NCBI RefSeq assembly: GCF_947489715.1
Contig: NZ_CANLER010000013.1
Span: 1 to 64,000, forward strand
Source of the DNA: an uncultured Roseovarius sp.
Lineage (GTDB): Bacteria > Pseudomonadota > Alphaproteobacteria > Rhodobacterales > Rhodobacteraceae
Length of the DNA: 64,000 bases
Reading direction: 5' to 3'
A model generated the notes under the pieces. That model was not told where the DNA came from. It worked only from the letters and a program-made list of their open reading frames with translations, and did no database searches. Both the position numbers and the translations under genes were made by a program. Of the stretch, positions 50,101 through 59,494 are shown one piece after another. Each line of letters starts with the position of its first letter. The stretch's first letter is position 1.

Positions 50101-50168
50101 GCGAGATGATCCTGCACTGCTTGCGTCGCATATTGCAGGAGGTGACAATCCGGCAGGCGCTGAGCTAA
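47151..50168 (+). CDS. Tri-domain fusion: APH-type kinase + M23 peptidase-like domain + class III aminotransferase / phospho-lyase
   Basis: 1005 aa; AIHNDLNDYNILV...GLIDFGDM (APH); HLAVDVFADAGTPLHAPLAGTVEF...SPHVHFQLAL (M23/LytM); NSGTEANELALRLARAHTG, ADEVQTGLGRLGTYYFGFE (class III AT). Confidence 0.92.
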   Translation: MTAHWQETLADIWGITATLRPLDGEFDLNFMVDGTPGYVLKVMRAGCNVDLVDMQCRAIAHLGALGTDTPVPGVVPTASGDLFTQAPDENGDSRILWLLERAEGIPYATYRPHTSDLAHALGRHLGAMDKALADFTHPGLARDFKWNLAQGDWIANRTSVIADTVRRARLDRIADGFKAIKPALEALPKVAIHNDLNDYNILVAGDLSEPPRISGLIDFGDMCAAPRICDLAIAGAYLVLDHDDAEGMLAALVSGYHAIHPLTPEEVDMIWPLVQMRLAVSLVISTQMAMEKPDDPYVVISQAPAWRFLESDQINTGTIAPRLRAACGLPVTDAAPRIMAWLDKERGNFAPLIGEKLDEVPMGSLSVEVSTTPQNPFHITAEEAATAGAEYHRDAPVWMGYYREPRLIYTESFFRLGPWKASDRRTVHLAVDVFADAGTPLHAPLAGTVEFAGYREANLDYGGLVILRHETPEGDSFFTIYGHLAKASAEALQPGQKVERGAAFVQLGVAAENGKWSPHVHFQLALTLEGYGDDLPGVASPDLLDLWTGLCPNPAALLNLADEKTRFQPANRAAVLDKRRQNFGANLKLTYDQPVMLMRGWRHHLFDEWGRPYLDAYNNVPHVGHAHPRIQAVAADQLRRMNSNTRYLHPAQTAFAEKILSKMPDDLSVCFFVNSGTEANELALRLARAHTGGKDMVTPDHGYHGNTTGVIDISAYKFNAPGGVGQPDWVHLIEVADDYRGSFGRDDPDRAEKFAALTDGALDQIVARGGTLAGFIAETYPSVGGQIIPPKGYLAGVCRRIRAAGGVCIADEVQTGLGRLGTYYFGFEEQGVVPDIVVMGKPIGNGHPLGVLVTTRAIADSFAKGPEYFSTFGGSTLSCLIGKEVLDIVDDEGLMENARFMGEKLLTGLRALQDEFDLVGDVRGSGLFIGVELIRDPQSRAPGTEIAAYVKNRMRDARILLGSEGPHDNVLKIRPPLTIDAEGCEMILHCLRRILQEVTIRQALS

Positions 50169-50246
50169 GCCGACAAAAGGCGCAAGTTGACGCGGCATCG
50201 CAGGCAAGGCTTTTCAATCCCGGTGATGGTCTGTAACCATCCGGGC

Positions 50247-50603
50247 ATGACTGGCCTTGTCACCAGATACCTGATCATTGCCCTGCTGACGCTGGGCATC
50301 GTGTTGCCGCAAGCCTCGGCCGCGCTGGCCGGGTTGGGTCTACTGGATGGCCGGCTGATCGTGATCTGCACCGGTGACGGTCTGCGCACGATCCGCATCA
50401 ACGATGACGGCGAACCTGTCGAGACCGCGCAAAAGGTCGACCTATGCGCGCTTGTTCATGCGGCCGACACGTCTGAACGCGCCTTGCCCGCAGCTATCGC
50501 ACCGCGATACCTCTTTACCACCGGCAAAACCCTGGCCGGACCTGTTTCACTCACGGCGCACTTTTTCTCTCCGTCACTTCCCCGCGGCCCGCCACTGGCT
50601 TGA
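50247..50603 (+). CDS. Secreted DUF2946-like small protein
   Basis: MTGLVTRYLIIALLTLGIVLPQASA signal; LIVICTGDGLRTIRINDDGEPVE...DLCALVHAA; upstream of PCu(A)C. Confidence 0.65.
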   Translation: MTGLVTRYLIIALLTLGIVLPQASAALAGLGLLDGRLIVICTGDGLRTIRINDDGEPVETAQKVDLCALVHAADTSERALPAAIAPRYLFTTGKTLAGPVSLTAHFFSPSLPRGPPLA

Positions 50604-50678
50604 TTGCCCGCAATCAACGACCAGACAAACCACTGCCAGATCGCCCGCAGTGGCAATTCGCATAAATGGAGAGACAGA

Positions 50679-51128
50679 ATGAAACCGACCCTGATCCTTA
50701 CCCTTGCCCTGGGCCTGCCCACCCTTGCAACCGCCCATGATTTCACCGCCAAGGATTTGGAAATCCAGCATCCGATGGCCTTTGAAACCCCGGTGACTGC
50801 CAAATCCGGCGCGGGATATTTCATCGTCAACAACACCGGCAAGACCGACGACACCCTGCTTGAGGTGCGTGCCGATTTTCCCAAAGTCATGCTGCACAAA
50901 TCCGAGGAGAAGGACGGCGTTGCCACCATGATGCATGTCGACAAGATCGACATCCCTGCCGGTGAGACGATCGAACTGGCGCCCGGTGGTTTTCACGTGA
51001 TGTTCATGGGCCTTGATGGCGATCCGCTTGAGGAAGGCGAAAAGATCAAGGCCACGCTGGTGTTCGAACATGCGGGCGAGGTCGAGATTGAATTCAATGT
51101 CGAACCGCGTTCGAAAGCCGCCGAATAA
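50679..51128 (+). CDS. Copper chaperone PCu(A)C
   Basis: MKPTLILTLALGLPTLATAHDF; GAGYFIVNNTGKTDDTLLEVRADFPKVMLHKSEEKDGVATMMHVDKIDIPAGETIELAPGGFHVMFMGL. Confidence 0.93.
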   Translation: MKPTLILTLALGLPTLATAHDFTAKDLEIQHPMAFETPVTAKSGAGYFIVNNTGKTDDTLLEVRADFPKVMLHKSEEKDGVATMMHVDKIDIPAGETIELAPGGFHVMFMGLDGDPLEEGEKIKATLVFEHAGEVEIEFNVEPRSKAAE

Positions 51129-51186
51129 CCAAATCTGCCAAGAAGACCGGTCCGGCGCATCCCCCGCGCCGGATCGTAGCGGCCGC

Positions 51187-51990
51187 TCAGGTCAGGAAAC
51201 TTGAACTGCCCGCCTCCTGTGCGCCCTCCCCTTTACCTTCCAGATAGCTGCGCACCGTCGGGTCGATATGTCGGCTGCGGATCGGGTACGCGCCACAAGC
51301 CCTCAGCGCGTCACGGGCGCTGACCCGTTCATCCACCCGTTTCCAGATAGACCGCGAGGCATAAGGGCTGACATGCGGACGCCACGCCACCCCCATCGTC
51401 ATGCCGCGCAGGAATCTGACCTGCTGCCGGTGCGATGGCGTCAGAATCGTCTCGACAATGCTGCCCTCGCGCACCATCTCATGCTCGACCGCATAAATCC
51501 GGTTGCCGCGCTGCGCCACCATCCCCTCGTAACGTGAATTCTGATAGATACTGCCATCCTTGGCGCGGACCTTTTCCAGCGAGCGGCTCATGACATACCC
51601 ATCCTTTTCATACAGCCAGATCAGGCTGCGCAGGATCATCCCGTCCCAGGTCGGCGTCTGGAAATGCGAGTGATAGAACCCAAGATACCGACGCAGCACC
51701 TTGGCCTGATCGCGAAACGCGCCGGTCATCAGATCGGCAGGCCCGCTGGCCGTGCGTTTCTGGTTCAGGATGTGGCGGCGCGTGAACTCTGCATGATCGG
51801 TAAAAAGATCGGCTTCGGACAGGTCGAAATACCGCGCGATGCGCCGCAGGTTATGCGCCGACGGCATGCCACCGCCGTTAAGATAGCGGTTGAATTGCTG
51901 CCGGTTGATGCCGATCTCGCGGCAGACCTGCGCGATGGATCCGTAATCGGCGCAAATGCTGCGCAGGTTTTCTGGAAAATCTTCGTCCAT
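51187..51990 (-). CDS. HTH (XRE-type) transcriptional regulator
   Basis: 267 aa; LRSICADYGSIAQVCREIGINRQQFNRYLNGGGMPSAHNLRRIARYFDLSEADLF. Confidence 0.85.
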   Translation of the reverse strand: MDEDFPENLRSICADYGSIAQVCREIGINRQQFNRYLNGGGMPSAHNLRRIARYFDLSEADLFTDHAEFTRRHILNQKRTASGPADLMTGAFRDQAKVLRRYLGFYHSHFQTPTWDGMILRSLIWLYEKDGYVMSRSLEKVRAKDGSIYQNSRYEGMVAQRGNRIYAVEHEMVREGSIVETILTPSHRQQVRFLRGMTMGVAWRPHVSPYASRSIWKRVDERVSARDALRACGAYPIRSRHIDPTVRSYLEGKGEGAQEAGSSSFLT

Positions 51991-52137
51991 TAATGGGAAT
52001 TCTTTCGTTGTTAGAAGCGTTATAGCGTCACTTTGCTTACATATGATTATAGTTGCACAGTTTATAGAATCAAATGGCCGTCCGATGATGCCCCCATATC
52101 ACGGTTGTCACCGTGAGCGTTTCGGGAGGAAAGAGAC

Positions 52138-53730
52138 ATGGACGCACAGGAAAAACACGCGAAATGGCTGGTTGGTCAGATGGAAAAAGGCCGCATGTCG
52201 CGGCGCGAATTCCTTGGGCGCAGCACCGCCCTTGGTCTGGCAATGGGGGTCGGGTCCGGCCTCTTTGATGCCGCGCAGGCCGCAACACCCAGCAAGGGTG
52301 GGCATATGCGCCTGGCGATGGGCCACGGCGCCACATCCGACACGCTGGATCCGGCAACCCTGACCAACGGGCTGCAATGGGTCGTGGCTTACGGCGTCGC
52401 CAACACGCTGACGGAACTGGATGCGCACGGCAATCTGGTGGGCTCGCTCGCGACAGAGTGGAGTTCGTCGCCCGATGCTAAGGTCTGGACCTTCAAACTG
52501 CGCGACGGGGTGGAATTCCACAACGGCAAGACCATGACCGCCGAGGATGTGATCGCCTCGCTCAACTATCACCGGGGTGAGGAATCGACATCCGTTGGCA
52601 AGCCGGTGATGGACGCGGTGACCGAGATCAAGGCCGATGGCAATACGATCGTCGTGACTCTGTCCGCCGGTAACGCCGACTTCCCGTTCAATTTCAACGA
52701 GGCGACATTCGGCATCTACCCGGCCAAGGATAATGGCATCGACTGGCAGGCGGGCGGCTCGGGCGGCTATGTGCTGAAGAACGAACAGCCCGGTCAGCGC
52801 TATGAATTCGAACGCAACCCCAATTACTGGAAAGACGGGGCGGCCCATGCGGATACGATTGATCTGCAATCCATCACCGATCCGGCGGCGCGTCAGAACG
52901 CCCTGATCACCGGCGAGGTCGACTGTATCGACCGGGTCGAACTGAAGACCCTGGCGCTGATGTCCCGGACGCCCGGCGTTGTCATCGAAGAGGGTGCAGG
53001 CCCGCTGCATTACACTTTCCCGATGATGACCAAGATGGCGCCCTTCGATAATCTCGAACTGCGCAAGGCGCTGAAATTTGCGATCAACCGTCAGGATATC
53101 GTCGACAAGATCCTCTTTGGGCACGGCGTGGTGGGCAATGACCACCCCATCGGCCCGTCCTATCGCTATCACGCGGCGGATATCGAACAGAACAGCTATG
53201 ATCCCGACAAGGCCAAGCACCACATGGAGAAATCCGGGCTGGGCAATGTCGATATCAACCTCAGCGCTTCGGATGCCGCCTATAGCGGCGCGCTGGATGC
53301 GGCGGTCCTGTTCCAGGCCTCGGCCAAGTCTGCGGGCATCAACATCAACGTCATCCGCGAGCCAAATGACGGCTATTGGTCGGATGTCTGGATGAAGAAA
53401 CCGTGGAGCGCCAGCTACTGGGGCGGCTACCCGACCGAAGACACGATGCTGTCGACCGGCTTTGCCCCCGGGGCAGCGTGGAACGACACCCAATGGGATC
53501 ACCCGGCATTCAACGAGCTGCTGGTCAAGGCCCGGGCTGAACTGGACGAGGGGCTGCGCGCCGAGATGTATCGCGACATTCAGATCATCCTGCGCGACGA
53601 GGGCGGAAACATCGTACCGATGTTCGCCAACGAGGTGCACGCGCGCAACGACAAGATCGGCCACGGCGATCTTAGCTGGGTTCGCGGGTTTGACGGCCGC
53701 CGCATCCTGGAGCGTTGGTGGATGGTGTGA
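52138..53730 (+). CDS. ABC transporter substrate-binding protein, peptide/opine family 5, Tat signal
   Basis: RMSRREFLGRSTALGLAMG Tat motif; DTLDPATLTNGLQWVVAYGVANTLTELDAHGNLVGSLATEW; FKLRDGVEFHNGKTMTAEDV. Confidence 0.93.
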   Translation: MDAQEKHAKWLVGQMEKGRMSRREFLGRSTALGLAMGVGSGLFDAAQAATPSKGGHMRLAMGHGATSDTLDPATLTNGLQWVVAYGVANTLTELDAHGNLVGSLATEWSSSPDAKVWTFKLRDGVEFHNGKTMTAEDVIASLNYHRGEESTSVGKPVMDAVTEIKADGNTIVVTLSAGNADFPFNFNEATFGIYPAKDNGIDWQAGGSGGYVLKNEQPGQRYEFERNPNYWKDGAAHADTIDLQSITDPAARQNALITGEVDCIDRVELKTLALMSRTPGVVIEEGAGPLHYTFPMMTKMAPFDNLELRKALKFAINRQDIVDKILFGHGVVGNDHPIGPSYRYHAADIEQNSYDPDKAKHHMEKSGLGNVDINLSASDAAYSGALDAAVLFQASAKSAGININVIREPNDGYWSDVWMKKPWSASYWGGYPTEDTMLSTGFAPGAAWNDTQWDHPAFNELLVKARAELDEGLRAEMYRDIQIILRDEGGNIVPMFANEVHARNDKIGHGDLSWVRGFDGRRILERWWMV

Positions 53731-53814
53731 TCTCTTCTCCCGGATCATACCGGCCTTCCGTGCCCTTGTGGGCGCGGAAGGTTCGTTGCGGCAACCGATA
53801 GCGGAGTTTGGGGC

Positions 53815-55434
53815 ATGGTGCAGGGGCAGACGCTCTATTTCAACGGCACGATCCTGACGATGGATGACACAAGGCCCAGCGTCGGCGCGGTGCTGACCGA
53901 GGGCGAGCGCATCATCGCGGTCGGCGATGAGGCATCCCTGCGCGCGCAGGTGACCGACGCGACCAATGTCGACCTACAAGGCCAGACCATGATCCCGGCC
54001 TTCATCGACCCGCACGGGCATTTCCCCGATCCGGGCTTTATCCGGCTGTTCCGCGTCGATCTGGCCCCGCCGCCGCGCGGCGACTGCACCGACATGGCCA
54101 CCGCGCTGGCACGGCTGCGGGACAGGGCGGCGCAGACCCCCAAGGGCGAATGGATCATGGGGGTACTTTTTGATAACACCGCCATTGCCGAACGCCGCAT
54201 GCCGACCCGCGCCGAACTGGACAGTGTGTCCACCGATCATCCGATCTGGGTGATCCATGCCTCAGGACATAACGGTGTGGCCAATTCTTACACCTTGCGG
54301 AAACAGGGCATAGACCGGCACACGCCCGATCCCCCCGGGGGGCGCTTTGGCCGTGACCCCGATACCGGCGCGCTGACCGGCCTCATCGAAGGCATCGCGG
54401 CGATGGGTGAGATGAGCGCTACGGATTTCCTGATCGACCGCAACCGTTTCTGGCAGGGCTTTGATGCGTGTCGCGATGAATACCTGTCCTACGGGGTGAC
54501 CTTCGCGCAAAACGCCTGGACCTCGCGCGACATGCTGGACCATTTTGCCAGCCTGCCCCCCGGCGACGATCCGGGGATTGATATTCTGCTGCTTCCGATT
54601 GGAGAGCTGGAGCCCGATCTGACCGACGGTCCAAACCCGCTCGACTGGCGCGAAACCTCCTATTTCACCTTGGGCCCGCGCAAGCTTTTTACCGATGGCG
54701 CGTTTCAATTGCAGACCGCCTTTCTGACCGCGCCCTACCACAAACCGTCCAATCCCGATGCCCCCTGTGGCATGTCCTATACCGACACGGCGGAACTCAA
54801 TGCGCAGGTGCTCAAACTGCATCGCCTGGGGTTCCAGATCCATTGCCATTGCAACGGCGATGCGGGCACCGACATGCTGCTCGATGCAATCGAGGCGGCA
54901 TTGAAGGACACCCCGCGCGACGATCACCGGCATACGGTAATCCACGGGCAGGTGCTGCGCGACGATCAGATGGCGCGCATGATCCGGCTGGGCGTGACGG
55001 TCAGTTTCTTCTCGGCCCATATCCATTTCTGGGGCGACCGGCATTTTGACACGTTCCTGGGGCCAGAGCGTGCGGCGCGGATTTCACCCGCCGCCTCGGC
55101 TGAAAAACACGGGCTGCGCTACACGATCCACAACGATGCTTCGGTCACGCCCACGCGGCCCCTGCACCTGGCCCATTGCGCGGTGAATCGGCGCACCGCC
55201 AGCGGCCGTTTGCTGGGTGAAGATGAGAAGATTTCCGCCATGTCGGCGCTGCGCGCCCAGACAATCGACGCCGCCTGGCAGGTTTTTCAGGAGGATCAGC
55301 GCGGCTCGATCACCCCCGGAAAACTGGCGGATTTCGCGCTGCTCAGCGGCAACCCCTTGGAGGCGCCTGAGAAAATCGAACAGCTTGACGTCCGCCAGAC
55401 GATCCGCCGCGGGGCCTGCGTTTACCGTACCTGA
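53815..55434 (+). CDS. Amidohydrolase (YtcJ-like)
   Basis: 539 aa; FIDPHGHFPDPG, KLFTDGAFQLQTAFLTAPYH, IHCHCNGDAGTDMLLDAIEAAL. Confidence 0.92.
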   Translation: MVQGQTLYFNGTILTMDDTRPSVGAVLTEGERIIAVGDEASLRAQVTDATNVDLQGQTMIPAFIDPHGHFPDPGFIRLFRVDLAPPPRGDCTDMATALARLRDRAAQTPKGEWIMGVLFDNTAIAERRMPTRAELDSVSTDHPIWVIHASGHNGVANSYTLRKQGIDRHTPDPPGGRFGRDPDTGALTGLIEGIAAMGEMSATDFLIDRNRFWQGFDACRDEYLSYGVTFAQNAWTSRDMLDHFASLPPGDDPGIDILLLPIGELEPDLTDGPNPLDWRETSYFTLGPRKLFTDGAFQLQTAFLTAPYHKPSNPDAPCGMSYTDTAELNAQVLKLHRLGFQIHCHCNGDAGTDMLLDAIEAALKDTPRDDHRHTVIHGQVLRDDQMARMIRLGVTVSFFSAHIHFWGDRHFDTFLGPERAARISPAASAEKHGLRYTIHNDASVTPTRPLHLAHCAVNRRTASGRLLGEDEKISAMSALRAQTIDAAWQVFQEDQRGSITPGKLADFALLSGNPLEAPEKIEQLDVRQTIRRGACVYRT

Positions 55435-55562
55435 AGCATGATGTAATAATTTGATCAAATCCCGGATGAATCCGGTTGTGAACCCCGATAAACTTGATAA
55501 ACCTCTGGCTGATCCGGCGCGCCATCCCCTTTTTGCGACCCGGAAAACAAGAGGATTTGACC

Positions 55563-56840
55563 ATGCTGAATACAGAAATGAGCAGCAGACGCGACAGCGC
55601 GATTGCCCGTGGTGTCGGGATGATGACCCAGGTTTATGCCGAAAAGGCCCGCAACGCCGAGGTCTGGGATGTCGAAGGCAACCGCTATATCGACTTTGCC
55701 GCCGGCATTGCGGTGGTGAATACCGGCCATTGCCACCCCAAGGTGATGGCGGCGGTGGAAAAGCAGTTGAACGCGTTCACCCATACCTGCCACCAGGTGA
55801 TGCCCTATGCCAATTACATCCAGCTGGCCGAGCGTCTGAACGATAAGGTGCCGGGTGATTTCGAGAAAAAGACAATCTTTGTCACCACCGGGGCCGAAGC
55901 GGTTGAAAACGCGATCAAGATCGCGCGCGCCGCAACGGATCGTCCTGCGATCATCGCCTTTGGCGGCGGTTTCCACGGCCGGACCTTCATGGGCATGAGC
56001 TTGACCGGCAAGGTCGTGCCCTACAAGAAAGGCTTCGGCGCAATGATGCCCGATGTCTATCACGTGCCGTTCCCGGTCGATCTGCATGGCAGCAATGCCA
56101 GCGATGCCATGGGCGCGCTGACCGGCCTCTTCAAGGCAGATCTTGATCCGGGCCGTGTGGCTGCGATCATCATCGAACCGGTGCAGGGCGAGGGCGGGTT
56201 CTATCCCGCGCCGGCCGAGTTGATGCGCGGGTTGCGCGCGCTTTGTGACGAACATGGTATCGTGATGATCGCCGATGAGGTGCAGACCGGGTTTGCCCGC
56301 ACGGGCCACATGTTCGCGATGGAAGGCTATGATGTCGCCGCAGATTTGACGACGATGGCCAAGGGCCTCGCGGGCGGCCTGCCGCTCGCGGCTGTGACCG
56401 GTCGCGCCGACCTGATGGATGCCGCCGATCCCGGCGGCCTTGGGGGGACTTACGCGGGCAACCCGCTGGGTGTGGCGGCCTCGCATGCGGTGCTTGACGT
56501 GATCGAAGAGGAAGACCTCTGCGACCGCGCCAACGAGTTGGGTTCGCGCCTGAAACAGCGCCTTGAATCGATCCGCGAAAATACCCCGCAGCTGGTTGAT
56601 ATCCGTGGTCCCGGCTTCATGGTTGCGGCGGAATTCAACACCGTCGACGGCAGCGCGCCCGACGCCGATTTCGCCAACCGCGTCCGCGCCGAAGCACTCA
56701 GCCGTAATCTTGTGCTGCTGACCTGCGGTGTCTACGGCAACGTCGTGCGCTTCCTTGCGCCGATCACGATCCAGGACGAAGTCTTCGCCGAAGGTCTCGA
56801 TATTCTCGAAGCCTCCATCGAGGCCGCCAAGGCCGCCTGA
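55563..56840 (+). CDS. gabT: 4-aminobutyrate aminotransferase
   Basis: MLNTEMSSRRDSAIARGVGMMTQVYAEKARNAEVWDVEGNRYIDFAAGIAVVNTGHCHPKV; TTMAKGLAGGLPLAAVTGR. Confidence 0.94.
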   Translation: MLNTEMSSRRDSAIARGVGMMTQVYAEKARNAEVWDVEGNRYIDFAAGIAVVNTGHCHPKVMAAVEKQLNAFTHTCHQVMPYANYIQLAERLNDKVPGDFEKKTIFVTTGAEAVENAIKIARAATDRPAIIAFGGGFHGRTFMGMSLTGKVVPYKKGFGAMMPDVYHVPFPVDLHGSNASDAMGALTGLFKADLDPGRVAAIIIEPVQGEGGFYPAPAELMRGLRALCDEHGIVMIADEVQTGFARTGHMFAMEGYDVAADLTTMAKGLAGGLPLAAVTGRADLMDAADPGGLGGTYAGNPLGVAASHAVLDVIEEEDLCDRANELGSRLKQRLESIRENTPQLVDIRGPGFMVAAEFNTVDGSAPDADFANRVRAEALSRNLVLLTCGVYGNVVRFLAPITIQDEVFAEGLDILEASIEAAKAA

Positions 56841-56869
56841 CACCTGTCTGGACATTAGAAAAATTGCAG

Positions 56870-56895
56870 CAGCGCCGGTCTTCCCCGGCGCTGTT
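56870..56895 (+). terminator. Terminator after gabT
   Basis: cagcgccgg-tcttcc-ccggcgctg followed by ttta. Confidence 0.6.
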
Positions 56896-57050
56896 TACAT
56901 TTGAGCCAGCTTCAAGCCATCGACCGACCCTGGCTTGCTCAACCGGTTTGGCCCGATCGGCACCAGAAGGTTGGTGCCGCGCCACCCCACGCAAAGCACG
57001 TGGTTTCTTTGCCGGCAAAGTCGCGGCTCGCGTCTATCGACCGTTTTTTT

Positions 57051-57167
57051 GCGCGCGCCCTGTTAACCCGGCAAAACACCGATCCCCGCACCGACGTAAT
57101 ACCGACAAAATACCGACGTTATACCGATTTTGAAAATCGCGTTTTTTCAGGCCGTTAACCCTGATTC
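57051..57167 (+). repeat. Interspersed 11-bp-iteron element, copy 3
   Basis: gcgcgcgccctGTTAAC-20 nt-gcACCGACgtaatACCGACaaaatACCGACgttatACCGAt-26 nt-GTTAACCctgattc. Confidence 0.75.
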
Positions 57168-57195
57168 GCCTTAATTTCGCGAAATCCGGCGCCAA

Positions 57196-57963
57196 TCACT
57201 CGGTCGCCAGCGCGTATCCAAAGCCCCGGATTGTACGGATAAGGCCCTTGCCGCCAGCACCATCCAGCACCCGACGCAGACGCCCCACATGCACGTCCAC
57301 CGTCCGGGTATCCACATCCGCCGTGATGCCCCAGACCATGTCCAGCAACTGATCGCGCGAGAACACCCGCCCCGGGCTTTGCATGAGTGTCACCAGCAAG
57401 CGAAATTCTGTCGGGCTCAGCAAAATGGTCTTGGCACCAACGCTAACCGTATGCTTTTCAAGGTCAATTTCGACCTTGCCGCTGACCAGCTTGCTGTCGG
57501 CCACTCGGGCGGCGGGGCGCCGCAGGGCCGCGCGGACGCGGGCGATCAGCTCTTTGACCGAATAGGGCTTGGTCACATAATCATCCGCCCCCACATCAAG
57601 ACCACGCACCTTGTCGCGTTCCTCGGACCGGGCGGTCAGCATGATGATGGGAACTTCGCGGGTGGATTTATCCCGGCGCAGCTGGCGGCAGACTTCGATC
57701 CCCGACAGGTTGGGCAGCATCCAATCCAGCAGGATCAGGTCGGGCGGATCCTCGCGCGCCGCCTCGACACCTTCTTCCCCATCCATCGCGATACGCACGT
57801 CAAACCCTTGTTTAGCAAGGTTATATCGCAGCAATTCAACCTGCGAGGGTTCATCTTCGATGACCAGAAGGCGGGGGCTGGAAAGGCTCAATCGTCGGGT
57901 CCGTGGCTGGATGGTTTCGGGGCTGTTGATAACGGTTTCAAATCGCATCGGCAAACCTGTCAA
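57196..57963 (-). CDS. phoB: Phosphate regulon response regulator PhoB
   Basis: LLVIEDEPSQVELLRYNLAKQGFDVRIAMDGEEG...LLDWMLPNLSGIEVCRQLR...GADDYVTKPYSVKELIARVRA; winged-helix C-domain; last gene of the pst cluster. Confidence 0.96.
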   Translation of the reverse strand: MTGLPMRFETVINSPETIQPRTRRLSLSSPRLLVIEDEPSQVELLRYNLAKQGFDVRIAMDGEEGVEAAREDPPDLILLDWMLPNLSGIEVCRQLRRDKSTREVPIIMLTARSEERDKVRGLDVGADDYVTKPYSVKELIARVRAALRRPAARVADSKLVSGKVEIDLEKHTVSVGAKTILLSPTEFRLLVTLMQSPGRVFSRDQLLDMVWGITADVDTRTVDVHVGRLRRVLDGAGGKGLIRTIRGFGYALATE

Positions 57964-58631
57964 TCGCTCGCTTTCAGGTCGATGCCTGTGACGATCTGGT
58001 GGACATGGCGGGCGATATTCACGACGTGATCGCCAACCCGTTCAAAGCCCCGCGCCAGCACGATCAGATGCACATGTATCTCGGCATCCTGAGGGGCGTC
58101 TGCGATGGCAGCAATCTGCATCGAAAAGATGTCCTTGTTGATCTGGTCGATCTCACGATCGCGCTCCCGGATGTCATTGGCCAGCTCGATATCGCTTTGA
58201 GAATACGCACTTAGCGCATCCGACAGCATCGACTGAACCAATGTGCTCATCTGCTGGATCTTTTCACGCGCGGGCTTGCCAGCCTCAGTATCCGCCAAAA
58301 GCCGCGCGCGTTTGGCAGTGGATTTGGCGTGATCGCCGATGCGTTCCAGCTCTCCGGCGATGTTGATCGGCGACAGCGCCTGGCGCAGGTCCAGCGCCAT
58401 CGGCTGGCGCAGTGCAATCAGACGCTCCGAGCGCGAATAGATGTCCTGATGCATCCCGTTAATCGTCCGGTCGAATGCCACCAAACGATCCACCTCGCCA
58501 GCGTCAAACTGATCCAGCGCCTCGGTGGCCTCGGCCAGTTGCGTTATCACCTGTTCACCCATGTCCAGAATGCGGCGTTTGAGCTTGTTCAGGTCCTTGT
58601 CATAACGCGAACTGATATGCAGATTTTCCAT
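57960..58631 (-). CDS. phoU: Phosphate transport system regulatory protein PhoU
   Basis: 223 aa; HISSRYDKDLNKLKRRILDMGEQVITQLAEATEAL; RIGDHAKSTAKRA, RVGDHVVNIARHV. Confidence 0.96.
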   Translation of the reverse strand: MENLHISSRYDKDLNKLKRRILDMGEQVITQLAEATEALDQFDAGEVDRLVAFDRTINGMHQDIYSRSERLIALRQPMALDLRQALSPINIAGELERIGDHAKSTAKRARLLADTEAGKPAREKIQQMSTLVQSMLSDALSAYSQSDIELANDIRERDREIDQINKDIFSMQIAAIADAPQDAEIHVHLIVLARGFERVGDHVVNIARHVHQIVTGIDLKASD

Positions 58632-58640
58632 GTTGCGGTC

Positions 58641-59492
58641 CTAGCCTATGCGTCCGGTGATGTAGTTTTGCGTCTGTTCTTCGCGCGGGTTGGTAAAGAC
58701 GTCTTTGGTCGCGCCGACCTCAATCAGTTTGCCCAGGTGAAAGAACGCGGTACGCTGCGAAATACGGGCTGCCTGTTGCATGGAATGTGTCACGATTACA
58801 ATGGTATAGTCCTTGCGCAGACTGTCGATCAGGTCTTCAACCTTGGCCGTTGCAATCGGGTCGAGCGCCGAACAGGGCTCGTCCATCAGGATGACTTTCG
58901 GTGCGACAGCCACAGTGCGTGCGATGCACAAACGCTGTTGTTGACCACCCGACAGGCTGTTGCCCGGCTGGTCCAGCCGGTCATGCACCTCATCCCACAG
59001 GCCGGCGCTTTTCAGGCTCCATTCTACCCGGTCGGCCATCTCGGTCTTGGAACTGGTCATGCCGTGGATTTTCAGCCCGTAGGCGACGTTTTCAAAGATC
59101 GACTTGGGGAAAGGGTTGGGTTTCTGAAACACCATACCCACCTGCGCGCGCAACGCCACCACATCGACAGCGGGGTCATAAATCTCCTGCCCGGCGATGG
59201 TCAGGTTGCCATCGAAACGGCAGATCGGGATTAGATCGTTCATGCGGTTGATCGCACGCAGAAAGGTTGATTTGCCGCAGCCCGAGGGGCCGATCAGGGC
59301 AGTCACACGCTTTTCTTCGATATCAAGGTTGATATCAAAAAGCGCTTGCTTTTCACCGTAAAAGACATTCGCCTTGCGGGCCTGGATGAAAGATTGTTCC
59401 ATTTCAGAAACCTTTTCTGGCGGCGTGGGTGTGGCGGGTTGTCCAACAAAGTTGGCATCCGCCACAGGGGTTTGGATAAGGGTTTGATCCAT
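58641..59492 (-). CDS. pstB: Phosphate ABC transporter ATP-binding protein
   Basis: [58 protein letters not shown]. Confidence 0.98.
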   Translation of the reverse strand: MDQTLIQTPVADANFVGQPATPTPPEKVSEMEQSFIQARKANVFYGEKQALFDINLDIEEKRVTALIGPSGCGKSTFLRAINRMNDLIPICRFDGNLTIAGQEIYDPAVDVVALRAQVGMVFQKPNPFPKSIFENVAYGLKIHGMTSSKTEMADRVEWSLKSAGLWDEVHDRLDQPGNSLSGGQQQRLCIARTVAVAPKVILMDEPCSALDPIATAKVEDLIDSLRKDYTIVIVTHSMQQAARISQRTAFFHLGKLIEVGATKDVFTNPREEQTQNYITGRIG

Positions 59493-59494
59493 AA

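Noticed and set aside
48624-50207. 527-aa minus-strand ORF opposite the APH-M23-aminotransferase fusion
   Set aside because: Antisense shadow of a clear coding frame
52108-53748. 546-aa minus-strand ORF opposite the substrate-binding protein
   Set aside because: Antisense shadow of a clear coding frame
55455-56855. 466-aa minus-strand ORF opposite gabT
   Set aside because: Antisense shadow of a clear coding frame
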